This document shows positions 37,521 through 47,260 of a stretch of 60,000 bases of DNA, one piece after another. The notes under the pieces are model-generated. The model had not been told where the DNA came from and did no database searches. It saw only the letters and a list, made by a program, of their open reading frames with translations. Both the position numbers and the translations under genes were made by a program. The number at the start of each line of letters is the position of its first letter. Position 1 is the first letter of the stretch. Origin of the DNA: Nymphaea colorata (Eukaryota; Streptophyta; Magnoliopsida; Nymphaeales; Nymphaeaceae); contig NC_045150.1 in NCBI RefSeq assembly GCF_008831285.2, positions 12,383,868 to 12,443,867 on the forward strand, given 5' to 3'.

Positions 37521-38821
37521 AAAGACATCCATAAGGCCTATAGCTCACAGATTGTAGTGCATATTCTTAATGCATATGCTAATTCTGGTTGATACTGCAA
37601 TAAAAAAAGAGTTTCCACAAAGACCATAAGATGGAGAACAATATATATGTATATTACATAAAAGGTTTAGACTTCATGCTCAAAGATACTTGTGAAAGCA
37701 CATCTGATGCCGACAGCTAGCTCAGAAACACTAATGAAAACAATTACTAGTGTTACATCACCCCAAAATTCACTCACACCTCTTGAGAAGGGATTAAAGA
37801 TCTGGAATTTGGAGTTTCAGCAAACAGAAAAGAATAGCATCTTCTTCCACAAACAAACAGAGGCCGGACGCAGGCAACAGCATATTGAACTCATCCGCCT
37901 GGGTACCAACAATCACATAACCGACCAGGTCATGAACTTGGAAAATGGCATGAGACAGGTCATGACCAACCAAATAAACTTGGAAAATAGCAAACTCATG
38001 AACATAGATGAAAAGGATGAAATCCAGCTTCAGAGTAACTTCTGTCTGCACTTCCAGAAACAATCTATCAACGAAGGATTCAAAAGCACTAGGTAGTACC
38101 GACACAGAGCATTCATTATTACCGCATCGAAGTAACAATTTTGGCACCATATTTCACTGTAGACTTCGAAAATAAAGCTCAAAATCAAAAGAAGAATACA
38201 TAAAAAAGAGGGAAATGCAGGAATCGACAAACGGGAAAGGGAAAGGAGCTGATTCCAGAGCACAAGCGGAAAAGGAAGAAATTGGGATTTACCTGATAGC
38301 AGAAACTGACGATGAAGCAGTACTTGAACGGACGGACCTGCAATGACAGATACATACATCAGAAAACAATCCAACGAATAGATCCATAGAACGAAGGCGA
38401 GAAAGATATGTTGGTCATATTCAGATTCGCAGTCAGAAACTAAAAATCAGCAAAGATAAGAGCAATTTAGGCTGGTTAACTAGGGAAGGCGAGACGTGTC
38501 TACCTCGGAGAGTGACAAGGTGAGTGGCTGGAGCAGGAGGGTGAGAAGGGAAGAGAGACGGCAGCGGCTGCGTGAGGACCTCGCGGCAACACGAAGCAAG
38601 ACGCAACTGAGAAAAGGAAAGAGGAAAGAGAAGAGCAAGGGATTCAGGTGGGAAGGCGAGTGGTGCATACCTCTGAGAATGAAAGGGTGAGTGGTCGGAG
38701 CAGGAGATGAGAGTGCGAGGGAGACGACGAGAAAGAAGAGGCAGGGGCTGCGGCTCAGTCGCGGAAATTTTGAATTTTTTTTCTGGGTGGATAGTATTTT
38801 TCCGGCGTAATAAACAGCCCC
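36015..38821. mobile_element. Non-autonomous PIF/Harbinger-like transposon, 2.8 kb
   Basis: The left end GGGGCCGTTTGATAG and right end TAATAAACAGCCCC are inverted repeats, flanked on both sides by TTA. Inside, several frames of 60-137 codons occur on both strands, but none shows DDE or Myb-like transposase motifs. The right 350 bp are purine-rich on the + strand (CT-rich on the -), as in the tandem units. A long (TA)n tract lies at 37478-37516. Size and ends suggest a deletion derivative of an autonomous element. Confidence 0.75.
37478..37516. repeat. (TA)n microsatellite
   Basis: About 19 TA dinucleotides inside the Harbinger-like element. Confidence 0.9.
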
Positions 38822-38853
38822 TTATATGAAATTTATTAGGCTGCATAACAACT

Positions 38854-38925
38854 GGGCATTTGGTCTAGTGGTATGATTCTCGCTTTGGGTGCGAGAGGTC
38901 CCGAGTTCGATTCTCGGAATGCCCC
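38854..38925 (+). tRNA. tRNA-Pro (anticodon UGG)
   Basis: A 72-nt cloverleaf. The acceptor stem is GGGCATT/AATGCCC with discriminator C. The A box lies in TGGTCTAGTGGT. The anticodon loop TTTGGGT has anticodon TGG at its centre, flanked by CTCGC/GCGAG. The T arm is CCGAG-TTCGATT-CTCGG, which includes the B box GTTCGATTC. It decodes CCN/CCA proline codons. The sequence is of nuclear type, not plastid. A T4 run follows directly. A Harbinger-like element ends 32 bp upstream. Confidence 0.97.
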
Positions 38926-38929
38926 TTTT
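38926..38929 (+). terminator. RNA polymerase III terminator of tRNA-Pro
   Basis: TTTT starts at the first base after the discriminator nucleotide; more T-rich DNA follows (TATTTTTCTTTC). Confidence 0.85.
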
Positions 38930-40090
38930 ATTTTTCTTTCATTTTATATGGGGTTTGCTACGCTGGTCTCTGAGAAAGTGTCACTCAATTGGTTGCCTCT
39001 TTTTTGGTCAAGAAATTGATGAAAATTTCCAAAGTTACGTCCACTGGGTCTTTGACGATCGTATATTAGAAATTTACCACAAAATTAAAACATTTTTTTC
39101 AACCACACACATAAAGATTTATAAATTGCAAAAAGACGCTTTAAGGGTCCATTTGGATGCCGTCCATGAAAACGTGGTTGAGTTGTTTTGTAAAATTGGG
39201 TCTTTGGTCTAGCTATGGTGCACGCGCAAAACCTGGTTATACGTACATGATGAAAACCCGATCTTGCAATTTGAAGCCACATCATCATCTTGGATGAAAT
39301 GCTAACTTGGCTTTTCCGCTTTTTTAAAACGCGGTAATTTATTTAACAAAATGGTAAGGCTTTTCATAATCAGATTTTGCCGCCAGCCCAAGTTATTTTG
39401 GGGCAAGATGTCAATGGATCAGAATCAAGTGCGACATCCAACCAAGCTGCCTCAAAAAAATGGGATAAAAAAATCTAACATCCAATAAGGAAATCAAATT
39501 GCATTCAGATTTATAAAATTTCTCATCAAATCTGAGTCCAGTTTCAAATAAATATCCATTTCAGTTTGGATTTAGGTTCGTATTCAGTTTCAAATAAATA
39601 TCTTACATCTAATATTTATATATCTAGAAGGTCCGTTCCTAACATATCATAATGCAGTGCAGATTTGGTTGTGTATAAGTCCTGAGAGTTTGAAAGCAAA
39701 CATAAAAGTTGGATTTAGATTGGATTTAATTTGTGAATTTTAAATTTAGATTTGTATATGGTATAAGACATTTTCTCATTCATATTCTAAATGAACATCT
39801 GATAAGTCGGATATAGTTGATATCCCTAACATTACGTCATAAAAAATCAGTTTATCTTGTTCATCTCAGACAGCCAAACCGGCTGATTGGCAATTGATTG
39901 AACTTACGGTACTTGTAGATTTTGAACTTGTAATGCTTTAACCTGATAAATTTCAGGTCGCACTTGAAGAAGAAGAGAGGGAAAAAAAAAGAAAAAAAAA
40001 CCCTAAAGCTAGTGCCCATGTATGTTACTCCTAATTAACTGCTGGTGTCTGAATCCCATTTTAACCTACCAGGCAAAATGACAAATATAC
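38930..40090. other. Intergenic DNA, no gene seen
   Basis: AT-rich sequence with degenerate AAATC/GATTT-rich repeats between about 39480 and 39830. No coding motif is recognised on either strand. Confidence 0.5.
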
Positions 40091-40225
40091 CACTACAAGA
40101 ACATGAGGTTTACCGACGGTATGAAAATGACCCGTCAATAAAAAGAAAGTTTCACCAACGACGTTCAAGAGCTGCCAGTGAATGACATTTTTAGCGATGG
40201 TGCTGGCATGTCATTAGAATAAAAA
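40091..40225. mobile_element. CACTA-type terminus with subterminal repeats
   Basis: CACTACAAGAACATGAGG followed by TTTACCGACGG is a classical CACTA (En/Spm) left end. The next ~100 bp (GAAAATGACCCGTCA, AAGTTTCACCAACGACG, TTAGCGATGGTGCTGG) look like subterminal transposase-site sequence and recur near 42310-42435. A matching ...CTTGTAGTG right end was not found, so the element is truncated or extends through rearranged DNA. Confidence 0.6.
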
Positions 40226-40509
40226 AATTAAACATTTCATTCAATGGAAAGGCTTGATTGTTACTTGTAACTGCCAACAGAGCCTCCTTTTATCTTGAAG
40301 CGTTTGATACACGCAAAAAGTTTCAGAGAACGCAGCCAGAACATTCTGAATATAGAATTTTCAACGTTTTAAAATGATGATATACCCTGTCCCTCAATCC
40401 CTTCCTTTTTACCAAAATTTTTTACCATACGCTTAAAATAATATAGTTGTGCAGGTTTCAGTTTGATAAAAATAAGTATTTTGTTTCCAGCGGTCCATTG
40501 GAGATCCCC

Positions 40510-40779
40510 CTGAATGTGGGTTTTATAACATCAAGTACTTTTATAACACCAAAATTTTACTAGTAGAAAAACTAATATTTTTTTGAAAAACAACTTATAT
40601 TATGACTTCGTTTATGACTAATTAGTATTTACAAAAATGTTAGGATGTCCATATTTTGTTTAAATACATTTTAATAAAAAAATTAGTCGTCATATATATA
40701 TATATAGAAAGAAAGAGAGAGAGAGGGAGAGATTAGCAGACGCTTAGGTTAGGGATAACCAGACCTTTTATTTTTTTGC
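40510..40779. repeat. Left arm of long inverted repeat
   Basis: Runs from CCTGAATGTGGGTTTTATAA through ACCAAAATTTTACTAGTAG and ATGTTAGGATGTCCATATTT to TAGGGATAACCAGACC. It is the reverse complement of 41443-41774 with scattered substitutions and indels. Confidence 0.85.
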
Positions 40780-41442
40780 TAAAAATGATTACCTGCATCA
40801 TGATAAGATGGCTAATATGTTATGCTGCTACATTTAACATAGGCTCTTATTTTAACCTTTAGATAAAAAGTGGCAATAGAAAGCTGTGTAAATTCAACGC
40901 CGCTAATTTTTCAGCTTGAGTTTTTTAGTGGTTTTGTTTTTTACCAAGTACTCAAGTTGAAGATAGACATTTGTCCGTTATCTTCTTATTGTTTTCGCAC
41001 ACTTCGACGGCTATTCACATTGATGAATTAAGCGCGGGCAATTTCACGTAAACCAGTTTTTAATTGACCGTTATTTTAAAAGGGGGCTCATTTTTCTTTA
41101 TGATATTTTACACATACCCACCACCTCATGATTTAAAAATGATAAATAACCATTCCATATTATAAAATAGTTCACGCACACACATTTCACATAGAAATTT
41201 CCATATCTTCTGGCATAACAACCGGTAAGTGAAATCAGTCCATGCAAGTGTTAAAGGATTCCATTTCCACCCCCTCCTCAGCTCTTATGTCAGAAGACAT
41301 AACCAATCCCCATGTTCCATTTTAAAATATAAAAAAAAGATGAATTTACTCTTAAAATATTTTTTCCTAAAACAACTTAAATCAAAGCATGTTTTTATAA
41401 ATATATTAATATGTTTATATTTTATTTAAAACTCATTTTTAG

Positions 41443-41522
41443 CAAAAAAAAAAAAAGGTCTGGTTATCCCTGACCTAAGCGTCTAGTTTCTGCTAGTCTC
41501 TCTCTCTCTCTCTTAATATGTC

Positions 41523-41564
<42 letters not shown>

Positions 41565-41774
41565 TATTAAGAGAGAGAGAGAGAGAGATATGACGACTAA
41601 ACTTTTTATTAAAATGTATTTAAACAAAATATGGACATCCTAACATTTTTGTAAATACTAATTAGTCATAAAAGAAGTCTTAAGATAAGTTGTTTTTCAA
41701 AACAATATTAGTTTTTCTACTAGTAAAATTTTGGTGTTATAAAAGAAATTGATGTTATAAAACCCACATTCAGG
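41443..41774. repeat. Right arm of long inverted repeat
   Basis: Begins AAAAGGTCTGGTTATCCC and ends AAACCCACATTCAGG, pairing with 40510-40779. It is longer than the left arm because of a (CT)n-(TA)n-(GA)n insert at about 41496-41590, which is itself palindromic. The loop between the arms is about 660 bp. Confidence 0.85.
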
Positions 41775-41854
41775 AAGAAACCAAAAAACCGAAGAAGAAT
41801 GAGAAGAAGAACTATGGCAACACAGAAATGAAGCTTATATATATATATATATGA

Positions 41855-42648
41855 ACCAGAATGCTGGGTCAGGGATAAAAGTTAGGCGTTTAGTTTCTAC
41901 TAATCTCTCTCTCCCAATTATCTTCAACAGGGATGTTCTCATGCTAAGCAAAAAGGCTGTTAAAACCAATTTTTGGCGATGGTGTTTTCCCCCTTTTTTT
42001 GCCCAAGTGCTCTCGAGCCCCATACCTCGATTTGTCATTATCACTGTTACTTTTTTGTTCTTATAAGAGAGATTCCATTTTTTCTTGTTCAGGGGTATTT
42101 TGAGGGTTTAGGTCACCAGCAATAAGTATACGTATGAATTAACCCCATCACCATTAAAACGCTTACTTTAATATATTTTTTTTTTTACTAGCTTATAGAT
42201 ATGTGGAAACAGGATATATATATATATATATATATATAGAATGCTGGGTCAGGGATAAAAACTATCCCGTTTTGCTGATGAGGTCTTTACTCATGAAAAT
42301 TTTTCGGAAAGACAATGACATAAAAGTTTTCTAATGACCTGCCAGCACCATTGCTAAAATGTTATTCACTGACGGCATGAAAATGACCCGTCAGCAAAAA
42401 TAGAAAGTTTCAACGACGAAGTTCATGAGCGGTCTTGCGTGCTTGACTCTCAACGGCTTAATGAACTGCGGTTGCAGATTGCTTCCTGCTCAAGCTGGAC
42501 GATCATGTAAATAATTGGTGCATATGAATTTATTTACGGTCAGAGTTGGCGGGCAGCATTCGCCAGGGATTGTTATTTTCTACGGCTGCCATGTGAGTGT
42601 TGCAAGCCTTTTTAGCAATTTAGCAATGGCGACGAGTCTCCATTAGGG
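41855..42648. other. Repeat mosaic left of copia B (CACTA-subterminal and TCAGGGATAA-family segments)
   Basis: GAATGCTGGGTCAGGGATAA occurs at about 41860 and again near 42238. The segment 41880-41985 is inverted at 47283-47397, across copia B. The segment 42362-42425 repeats 40124-40165 directly, and 42308-42362 is the reverse complement of about 40172-40217. No coding region is seen. Confidence 0.55.
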
Positions 42649-42954
42649 TGTTAGGAACAACACAATAAACACTCCTCTCACACTCTCAAGATGGGGTTAG
42701 AAGCAACAAGGAAGAAGACAACGATTTACGTGGTTCGGAGCAATAATCTCCTATGTCCACGGTCACACAGATCTCTTGTATTCTCTCTCTTAGAAGAACA
42801 CACAGACAGACACACAATAACTGGCGGCCATCCTCAAAACATAAGGATTAGGGCAAACCCGCATTTGTACAAAATGACATATATGCCCTTACATAAGGAA
42901 AAATTTTCATATGTAATTGAGTGTACAGTATGGATCAAGTTCCATACACCAACA
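42649..42954 (-). repeat. 3' LTR of copia B
   Basis: 306 bp, TG...CA. It lies next to the polypurine tract on the minus strand. Confidence 0.95.
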
Positions 42955-42968
42955 ATCTCCCACTTGGA
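42955..42968 (-). other. Polypurine tract of copia B
   Basis: The plus strand reads ATCTCCCACTTGGA; on the element strand this is a purine-rich CCAAGTGGGAGAT just before the 3' LTR. Confidence 0.8.
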
Positions 42969-43029
42969 ATTTGATCCATCCAAGTGCTTCTACATCATAT
43001 ACTCAACCTGTGCGACGTCTCCTCATCAA

Positions 43030-45552
43030 TCAACCTTGGAGACCAACTGAGGTTAAACATAACCTCAACTTCTCAGCAGTCACTGGCTTTGTCAATATGT
43101 CTGCTGGATTCTCTGTTCCACGAATCTTTTCAAGAGATAGTATCTTCTCTTGCAACAAATCTCTAACGAAATGATACTTCAATTCAATATGTTTTGTTCT
43201 AGCATGGAACACTGGATTCTTGGCTAAATGAATTGCACTTTGACTGTCACAAGAGAGAACACTCTTATCTTCCTTTACATGCAATTCTTTTAGAATAGTC
43301 TTTAGCCAAATCATCTCTTTGCTGGCTTCTGTAACAGCAATATATTCAGCTTCTGTAGTAGACAACGCAACAACATTTTGAAGCTGTGAGACCCAACTGA
43401 CACAGGTTCCTCTTAGGGTGTAAATGTACCCGGTAGTACTTCTCCTACTATCAAGATCACCACCCAAATCTGCATCCACAAAGCCATGCAAAAGTAATTC
43501 GTTTTTCTTAAAACAAAGGCTCATACCTGAAGTTCCTTTCAAGTAACGTAATATCCATTTCACAGCTTCCCAATGTTTCTTTCCAGGCTCAGCCATGTAT
43601 CTGCTCACTGCTCCCACTGTTTGTGCTATGTCTGGTCTAGTGCATACCATAGCATACATCAAACTACCCACTGCTGAAGCATATGGAATCTTTGACATTT
43701 CTTCATGTTCTTCATCTGTCTTGGGTGACAAATCCTTGGACAGTTTGAAATGACTAGCAAGAGGCGTACTAACAGGTTTAGCATCTTGCATCTTAAACCT
43801 GCACAAGATCTTCTCAATATAATTTTGTTGAAACAAATTTAACGTACCTGTCTTACTGTCCCTACTAATTCTCATCCCAAGGATTTGTTTCGCAGCGCCT
43901 AGATCTTTCATTTCAAACTCCTTTGATAGTTGTTCTTTCAGAAAATTAATCTCTTGCAAATTTGAGCCTGCAATAAGCATATCATCCACATATAATAGTA
44001 AAATGATATAACAACTATCAAGGTTCTTAAAATAGCAACAGTGGTCCATATCACACTTCTTAAAAGCATTTCTCCCCATGAAGTTATCAAACTTTTTGTA
44101 CCACTGTCTTGATGCCTGCTTTAAACCATAGAGACTCTTCTCTAACTTGCATACAAGACTTTCTTTTCCTAATACTTGAAAGCCTTCAGGTTGCACCATA
44201 TAAATATCTTCCTCCAAATCCCCATGAAGGAATGCAGTTTTTACATCTAGTTGCTCTAAATATAAATTTTCAGCTGCAACTAGACTCAATACCAATCTTA
44301 TAGTAGTTAGTTTTACAACAGGAGAGAAAATTTCTGTATAATCTATACCTTCTTTCTGTTGAAAACCTTTCACTACTAACCTTACTTTATACTTTTTCCT
44401 TCCATCTGCTTCTTCTTTAATCTTGTATACCCATTTGTTTTGCAATGCCTTTTTCCCACAAGAAAGCTCATTTAATGTCCACGTTCTGTTAGCATGTAGA
44501 GAGTCCATCTCCTCTTTCATAGCTAACTCCCACTTAACAGAATCTGTAACCTGCATTGCTTCATCAAAACACTCGGGTTCTCCAGCATCAGTTAACAACA
44601 AGTAATGTAAGTAAGGAGAATACCTTCGATTTGGTTTTGGCCTTCTACTTGATCTCCTTAATGGAGGTTGGGATGTGCTTGCTTCTTGTTCCATTTGACT
44701 GTTTCCATCTTGACTCTTAATTGCAACATCATCTTCAGAGACATCTTGAAGTTCTACAATGTCTTCATTTGTGTCATGATGTTCATTCTTCTCAGACATA
44801 AGACTATCCTTGTCTTTGTACAGAGCCATCTCATTAAACACTACATCATTATGTCTAATAATTTTCTTTGCTTTATCATCCCAAAAGCGATACCCAAACT
44901 CATCATTTCCATAACCAATGAAATAACATTTCCTGGACTTAGGATCTAATTTATCCCTTTTATCCGAGTCTATATGTATGTAAGAAACACAACCGAAGAC
45001 TCTTAAGTGTGCAAGATTTACCTCCTTGTCGGTCCAGGCTTCTTCAGGTATTCCATAGTCCAAAGGAACAGAAGGCCCACGATTTATCAAGTATGCAGCT
45101 GTACTGATTGCATCCGCCCAAAACATCTTTGGTAAGTCTGAATGCAGTCTCATGCTTCTTGCTCTTTCACAAAGGGTTCTGTTCATTCTTTCATCAACCC
45201 CATTTTGTCGTGGCTTTTTAGGGACCGTTCTTTGTGTTCGAATCCCATGATTTGCACAAAAATTTTTAAACTCTTTGCTGTCATACTCACCTCCATTATC
45301 TGACCGCAGACATTTAATCTTCTTTCCGGTCTGATTTTCTACTTCTGCTTTCAACCTTTTGAAAACAGTAAACACGTCAGATTTATGTTTGAGAAAGTAA
45401 ACCCATACCTTCCTTGTACAATCATCAATGAATGTGACATAGTATAGGGATCCTCCAAGAGAACGAACTGGAGCTGGTCTCCAAACATCAGTATGCACCA
45501 ACTCTAACTTTTCCTTCTTTGGAGGCCGTCCAACTTTGGAGAAAGTGACCAT
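43030..45552 (-). CDS. Copia B pol: integrase core, reverse transcriptase, RNase H (840 codons open)
   Basis: The frame starts just inside integrase, after the TAG at 45556-45558. The integrase catalytic residues are present: Asp in HTDVW, Asp in RSDNGGEY and Glu in VDERMN. The usual Gly after HTDVW is Arg, and the usual Ala before ER is Asp. RT follows with KARLVVKG-type sequence (here KVRLVVKG), LDVKTAFLHGDLEE, LYGLKQASRQW and the active site YVDD (LLLYVDDMLIAGS). RNase H contains DADLGGDLDSRRSTTGY, ALSTTEAEY and PADILTKP. The stop is at 43030-43032, 75 bp before the 3' LTR. This is the longest open frame in the window. Alone it lacks gag, protease and the integrase zinc domain, so any product would need upstream read-through. 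Confidence 0.9.
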   Translation of the reverse strand: MVTFSKVGRPPKKEKLELVHTDVWRPAPVRSLGGSLYYVTFIDDCTRKVWVYFLKHKSDVFTVFKRLKAEVENQTGKKIKCLRSDNGGEYDSKEFKNFCANHGIRTQRTVPKKPRQNGVDERMNRTLCERARSMRLHSDLPKMFWADAISTAAYLINRGPSVPLDYGIPEEAWTDKEVNLAHLRVFGCVSYIHIDSDKRDKLDPKSRKCYFIGYGNDEFGYRFWDDKAKKIIRHNDVVFNEMALYKDKDSLMSEKNEHHDTNEDIVELQDVSEDDVAIKSQDGNSQMEQEASTSQPPLRRSSRRPKPNRRYSPYLHYLLLTDAGEPECFDEAMQVTDSVKWELAMKEEMDSLHANRTWTLNELSCGKKALQNKWVYKIKEEADGRKKYKVRLVVKGFQQKEGIDYTEIFSPVVKLTTIRLVLSLVAAENLYLEQLDVKTAFLHGDLEEDIYMVQPEGFQVLGKESLVCKLEKSLYGLKQASRQWYKKFDNFMGRNAFKKCDMDHCCYFKNLDSCYIILLLYVDDMLIAGSNLQEINFLKEQLSKEFEMKDLGAAKQILGMRISRDSKTGTLNLFQQNYIEKILCRFKMQDAKPVSTPLASHFKLSKDLSPKTDEEHEEMSKIPYASAVGSLMYAMVCTRPDIAQTVGAVSRYMAEPGKKHWEAVKWILRYLKGTSGMSLCFKKNELLLHGFVDADLGGDLDSRRSTTGYIYTLRGTCVSWVSQLQNVVALSTTEAEYIAVTEASKEMIWLKTILKELHVKEDKSVLSCDSQSAIHLAKNPVFHARTKHIELKYHFVRDLLQEKILSLEKIRGTENPADILTKPVTAEKLRLCLTSVGLQG

Positions 45553-45555
45553 TTT

Positions 45556-46014
45556 CTATTTTCCGAAAACACAGTCTTCACATAGCCCAATGTCTACAGA
45601 TTTCAAGTCATGCAACTTGTTATTTGTTGTCATGATCTTCATTCCCTTCTCACTCATATGCCCAAGCCTGTAATGCCACAACAATGATTTATTCTCACAT
45701 TTCGCCATAGCCACTGTGTCTTTCACATCTGCAGTCATGTACTAAGTGTCAAGTTTGTGACCTCGTGCTATAACCATAGCGCCTTTGGTTATCTTCCAAG
45801 ATCCGCCAACAAAGGTAGTAACATAGCCTTCGTCGTCTAACTGTCCGACTGAGATGAGATTCCTCTTCAACCCTGGGACATGTCTGACATCTTTTAACTT
45901 CCATACATGCACATTCTGCATTTTAATGTGAACCTCACCTTTTCCTACAATATCCAGAGGTTCATCATCTGCAAAGTATACTCTACCAAATTTTCCTGCA
46001 ACATAGTTATGCAT
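45556..46014 (-). pseudogene. Copia B protease C-terminal part and integrase zinc domain, with two TAG codons
   Basis: Reading leftward from 46014, this continues the protease after DSGASFH and shows the copia motif WKLKDVRHVPGLKRNLISVG. A TAG at 45742-45744 interrupts the usual ...LYMT segment. The HHCC domain (WHYRLGHMSEKGM ... CEDCVFGK) follows and is closed by a second TAG at 45556-45558, where relatives have Gln. Both stops are in the same frame as the 840-codon pol frame, so the original polyprotein frame is otherwise continuous. Confidence 0.88.
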
Positions 46015-46021
46015 ACTTTCA

Positions 46022-46912
46022 TTAGAATACGTTGAATGGAAAGATGCGCCAGAGTCTAAAGTCTAAAATCCAAGACTCTATAGAGCTGTGTACATTCAAG
46101 GCAAGTGCATCAGCTATATCTTCTGTTGCTGCATTTGCTGAATCGTCTTCACGATTTGGGTTCTTCTTCTTCAACAACCTGCAATCTCTTTTCCGGTATC
46201 CTGGCTTACCACAGTTCCAACAGCCATCACTTCGAGGTTTGGATTGACTCCTTCCCTTAGATTTGGACCTTCCACGCTCTTGGTAGCGTTGATTAGTTCT
46301 GCCCCTATTTTGAACATTTAGGGCAGAACCGATGGGCTCTCCTACCTCTCTTCTGCGAATGTCCTCACTAAGTATTAAATCTCGAACACCACTGAACTTC
46401 AATTTACTTGACCCCGATGAACTACTCACGGCGGTCACAGTGGCACTCCAACTCTTCGGTAGAGATGACAGTAAAATTAAGGCTTGAACCTCATCATCAA
46501 ACTTAATATCGACAGAACATAATTGAGAAGTAATAACATTGAACTCATTTATGTGATCCGTAACAGAGGCACCTTCAGCCATTTTCAAATTAAATAATCG
46601 ACGCATCAGATATACCTTATTCGAAGCAGAGAGTTTTTCGTACATATCTGTTAGCGTCTTCATCAGGCTTGCTGTCGTCTTCTCGTTAACAATGTTGAAG
46701 GCGACGTTTCTGGCCAGCATCAACCGGATGACTCCAAGGGCTTGTCTATCCAACAACTGCCAATCTGCATCAGCCATTGTTGCAGGTTTCGCTCCCATGA
46801 GTGGTTCATGCAGTTTCTTCTGATACAAGTAGTCCTCGATCTGCATCTTCCAGAATCCGAAGTCTTTACCGTCGAACTTCTCGATTCTGACCTTTCCTTC
46901 TTCCAGCGCCAT
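46022..46912 (-). pseudogene. Copia B gag, frameshifted at the protease junction
   Basis: The frame starts at ATG 46912 (MALEEGKVRIEKFDGKDFGF), 38 bp inside the LTR/PBS boundary. It encodes a ~280-residue copia gag with WKMQIEDYL near the N-terminus and the UBN2-type helical core (LMRRLFNLKMAEG, LILLSSLPKSW). The zinc knuckle reads CWNCGKPGYRKRDC, with Tyr in place of the metal-binding His (codon at 46196-46198). At the protease site a tandem 7-bp duplication (GTCTAAA on the + strand, 46054-46060 and 46061-46067) shifts the frame just before DSGAS. Gag is therefore cut off from protease and carries a damaged nucleocapsid finger. Confidence 0.9.
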
Positions 46913-46932
46913 TGTTCCTACCTCGAACGAAC

Positions 46933-46949
46933 CTGGCTCTGATACCAGT
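46933..46949 (-). other. Primer binding site of copia B
   Basis: The plus strand reads CTGGCTCTGATACCAGT; on the element strand this contains TGGTATCAGAGCC, complementary to initiator tRNA-Met. Confidence 0.93.
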
Positions 46950-47255
46950 TGTTAGGAACAACACAATAAACACTCCTCTCACACTCTCAAGAGGGGGTTA
47001 GAAGCAACAAGGAAGAAGAAAACGATTTACGTGGTTCGGAGCAATAATCTCCTACGTCCACGGTCGCACAGATCTCTTGTATTCTCTTTCTTAGAAGAAC
47101 ACAAAGACAGACACACAACAACCGGCGACCATCCTCAAAACATAAGGATTAGGGCAAACCCGCATTTGTACAAAATGACATATATGCCCTTACATAAGGA
47201 AAAATTTCCATATGTAATTGAGTGTACAGTATGGATCAAGTTCCATACACCAACA
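46950..47255 (-). repeat. 5' LTR of copia B
   Basis: 306 bp, with about ten substitutions from the other LTR. The TSD TAGGG follows at 47256-47260. Confidence 0.95.
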
Positions 47256-47260
47256 TAGGG

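Larger units (their letters stand above)
42649..47255 (-). mobile_element. Ty1/copia LTR retrotransposon B (complete, minus strand)
   Basis: LTRs at 42649-42954 and 46950-47255, both 306 bp, start TGTTAGGAAC and end CACCAACA. The target-site duplication TAGGG is perfect (42644-42648 and 47256-47260). The primer site (complement of GGCTCTGATACCA) abuts the right LTR, so the element reads right to left. The LTRs differ at about ten positions (~3%), older than element A. The domain order is copia, and the sequence around the protease (WKLKDVRHVPG) suggests the Tork lineage. Lesions are a 7-bp duplication at the gag/protease junction and two TAG codons. The distal pol is open for 840 codons. Confidence 0.97.

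Noticed and set aside
37692-38096. 134-codon frame as a Harbinger protein
   Set aside because: No DDE or Myb/SANT motif; an overlapping frame of similar length exists on the opposite strand.
44109-44949. Plus-strand ORFs within copia B
   Set aside because: They are antisense shadows of the 840-codon pol frame.
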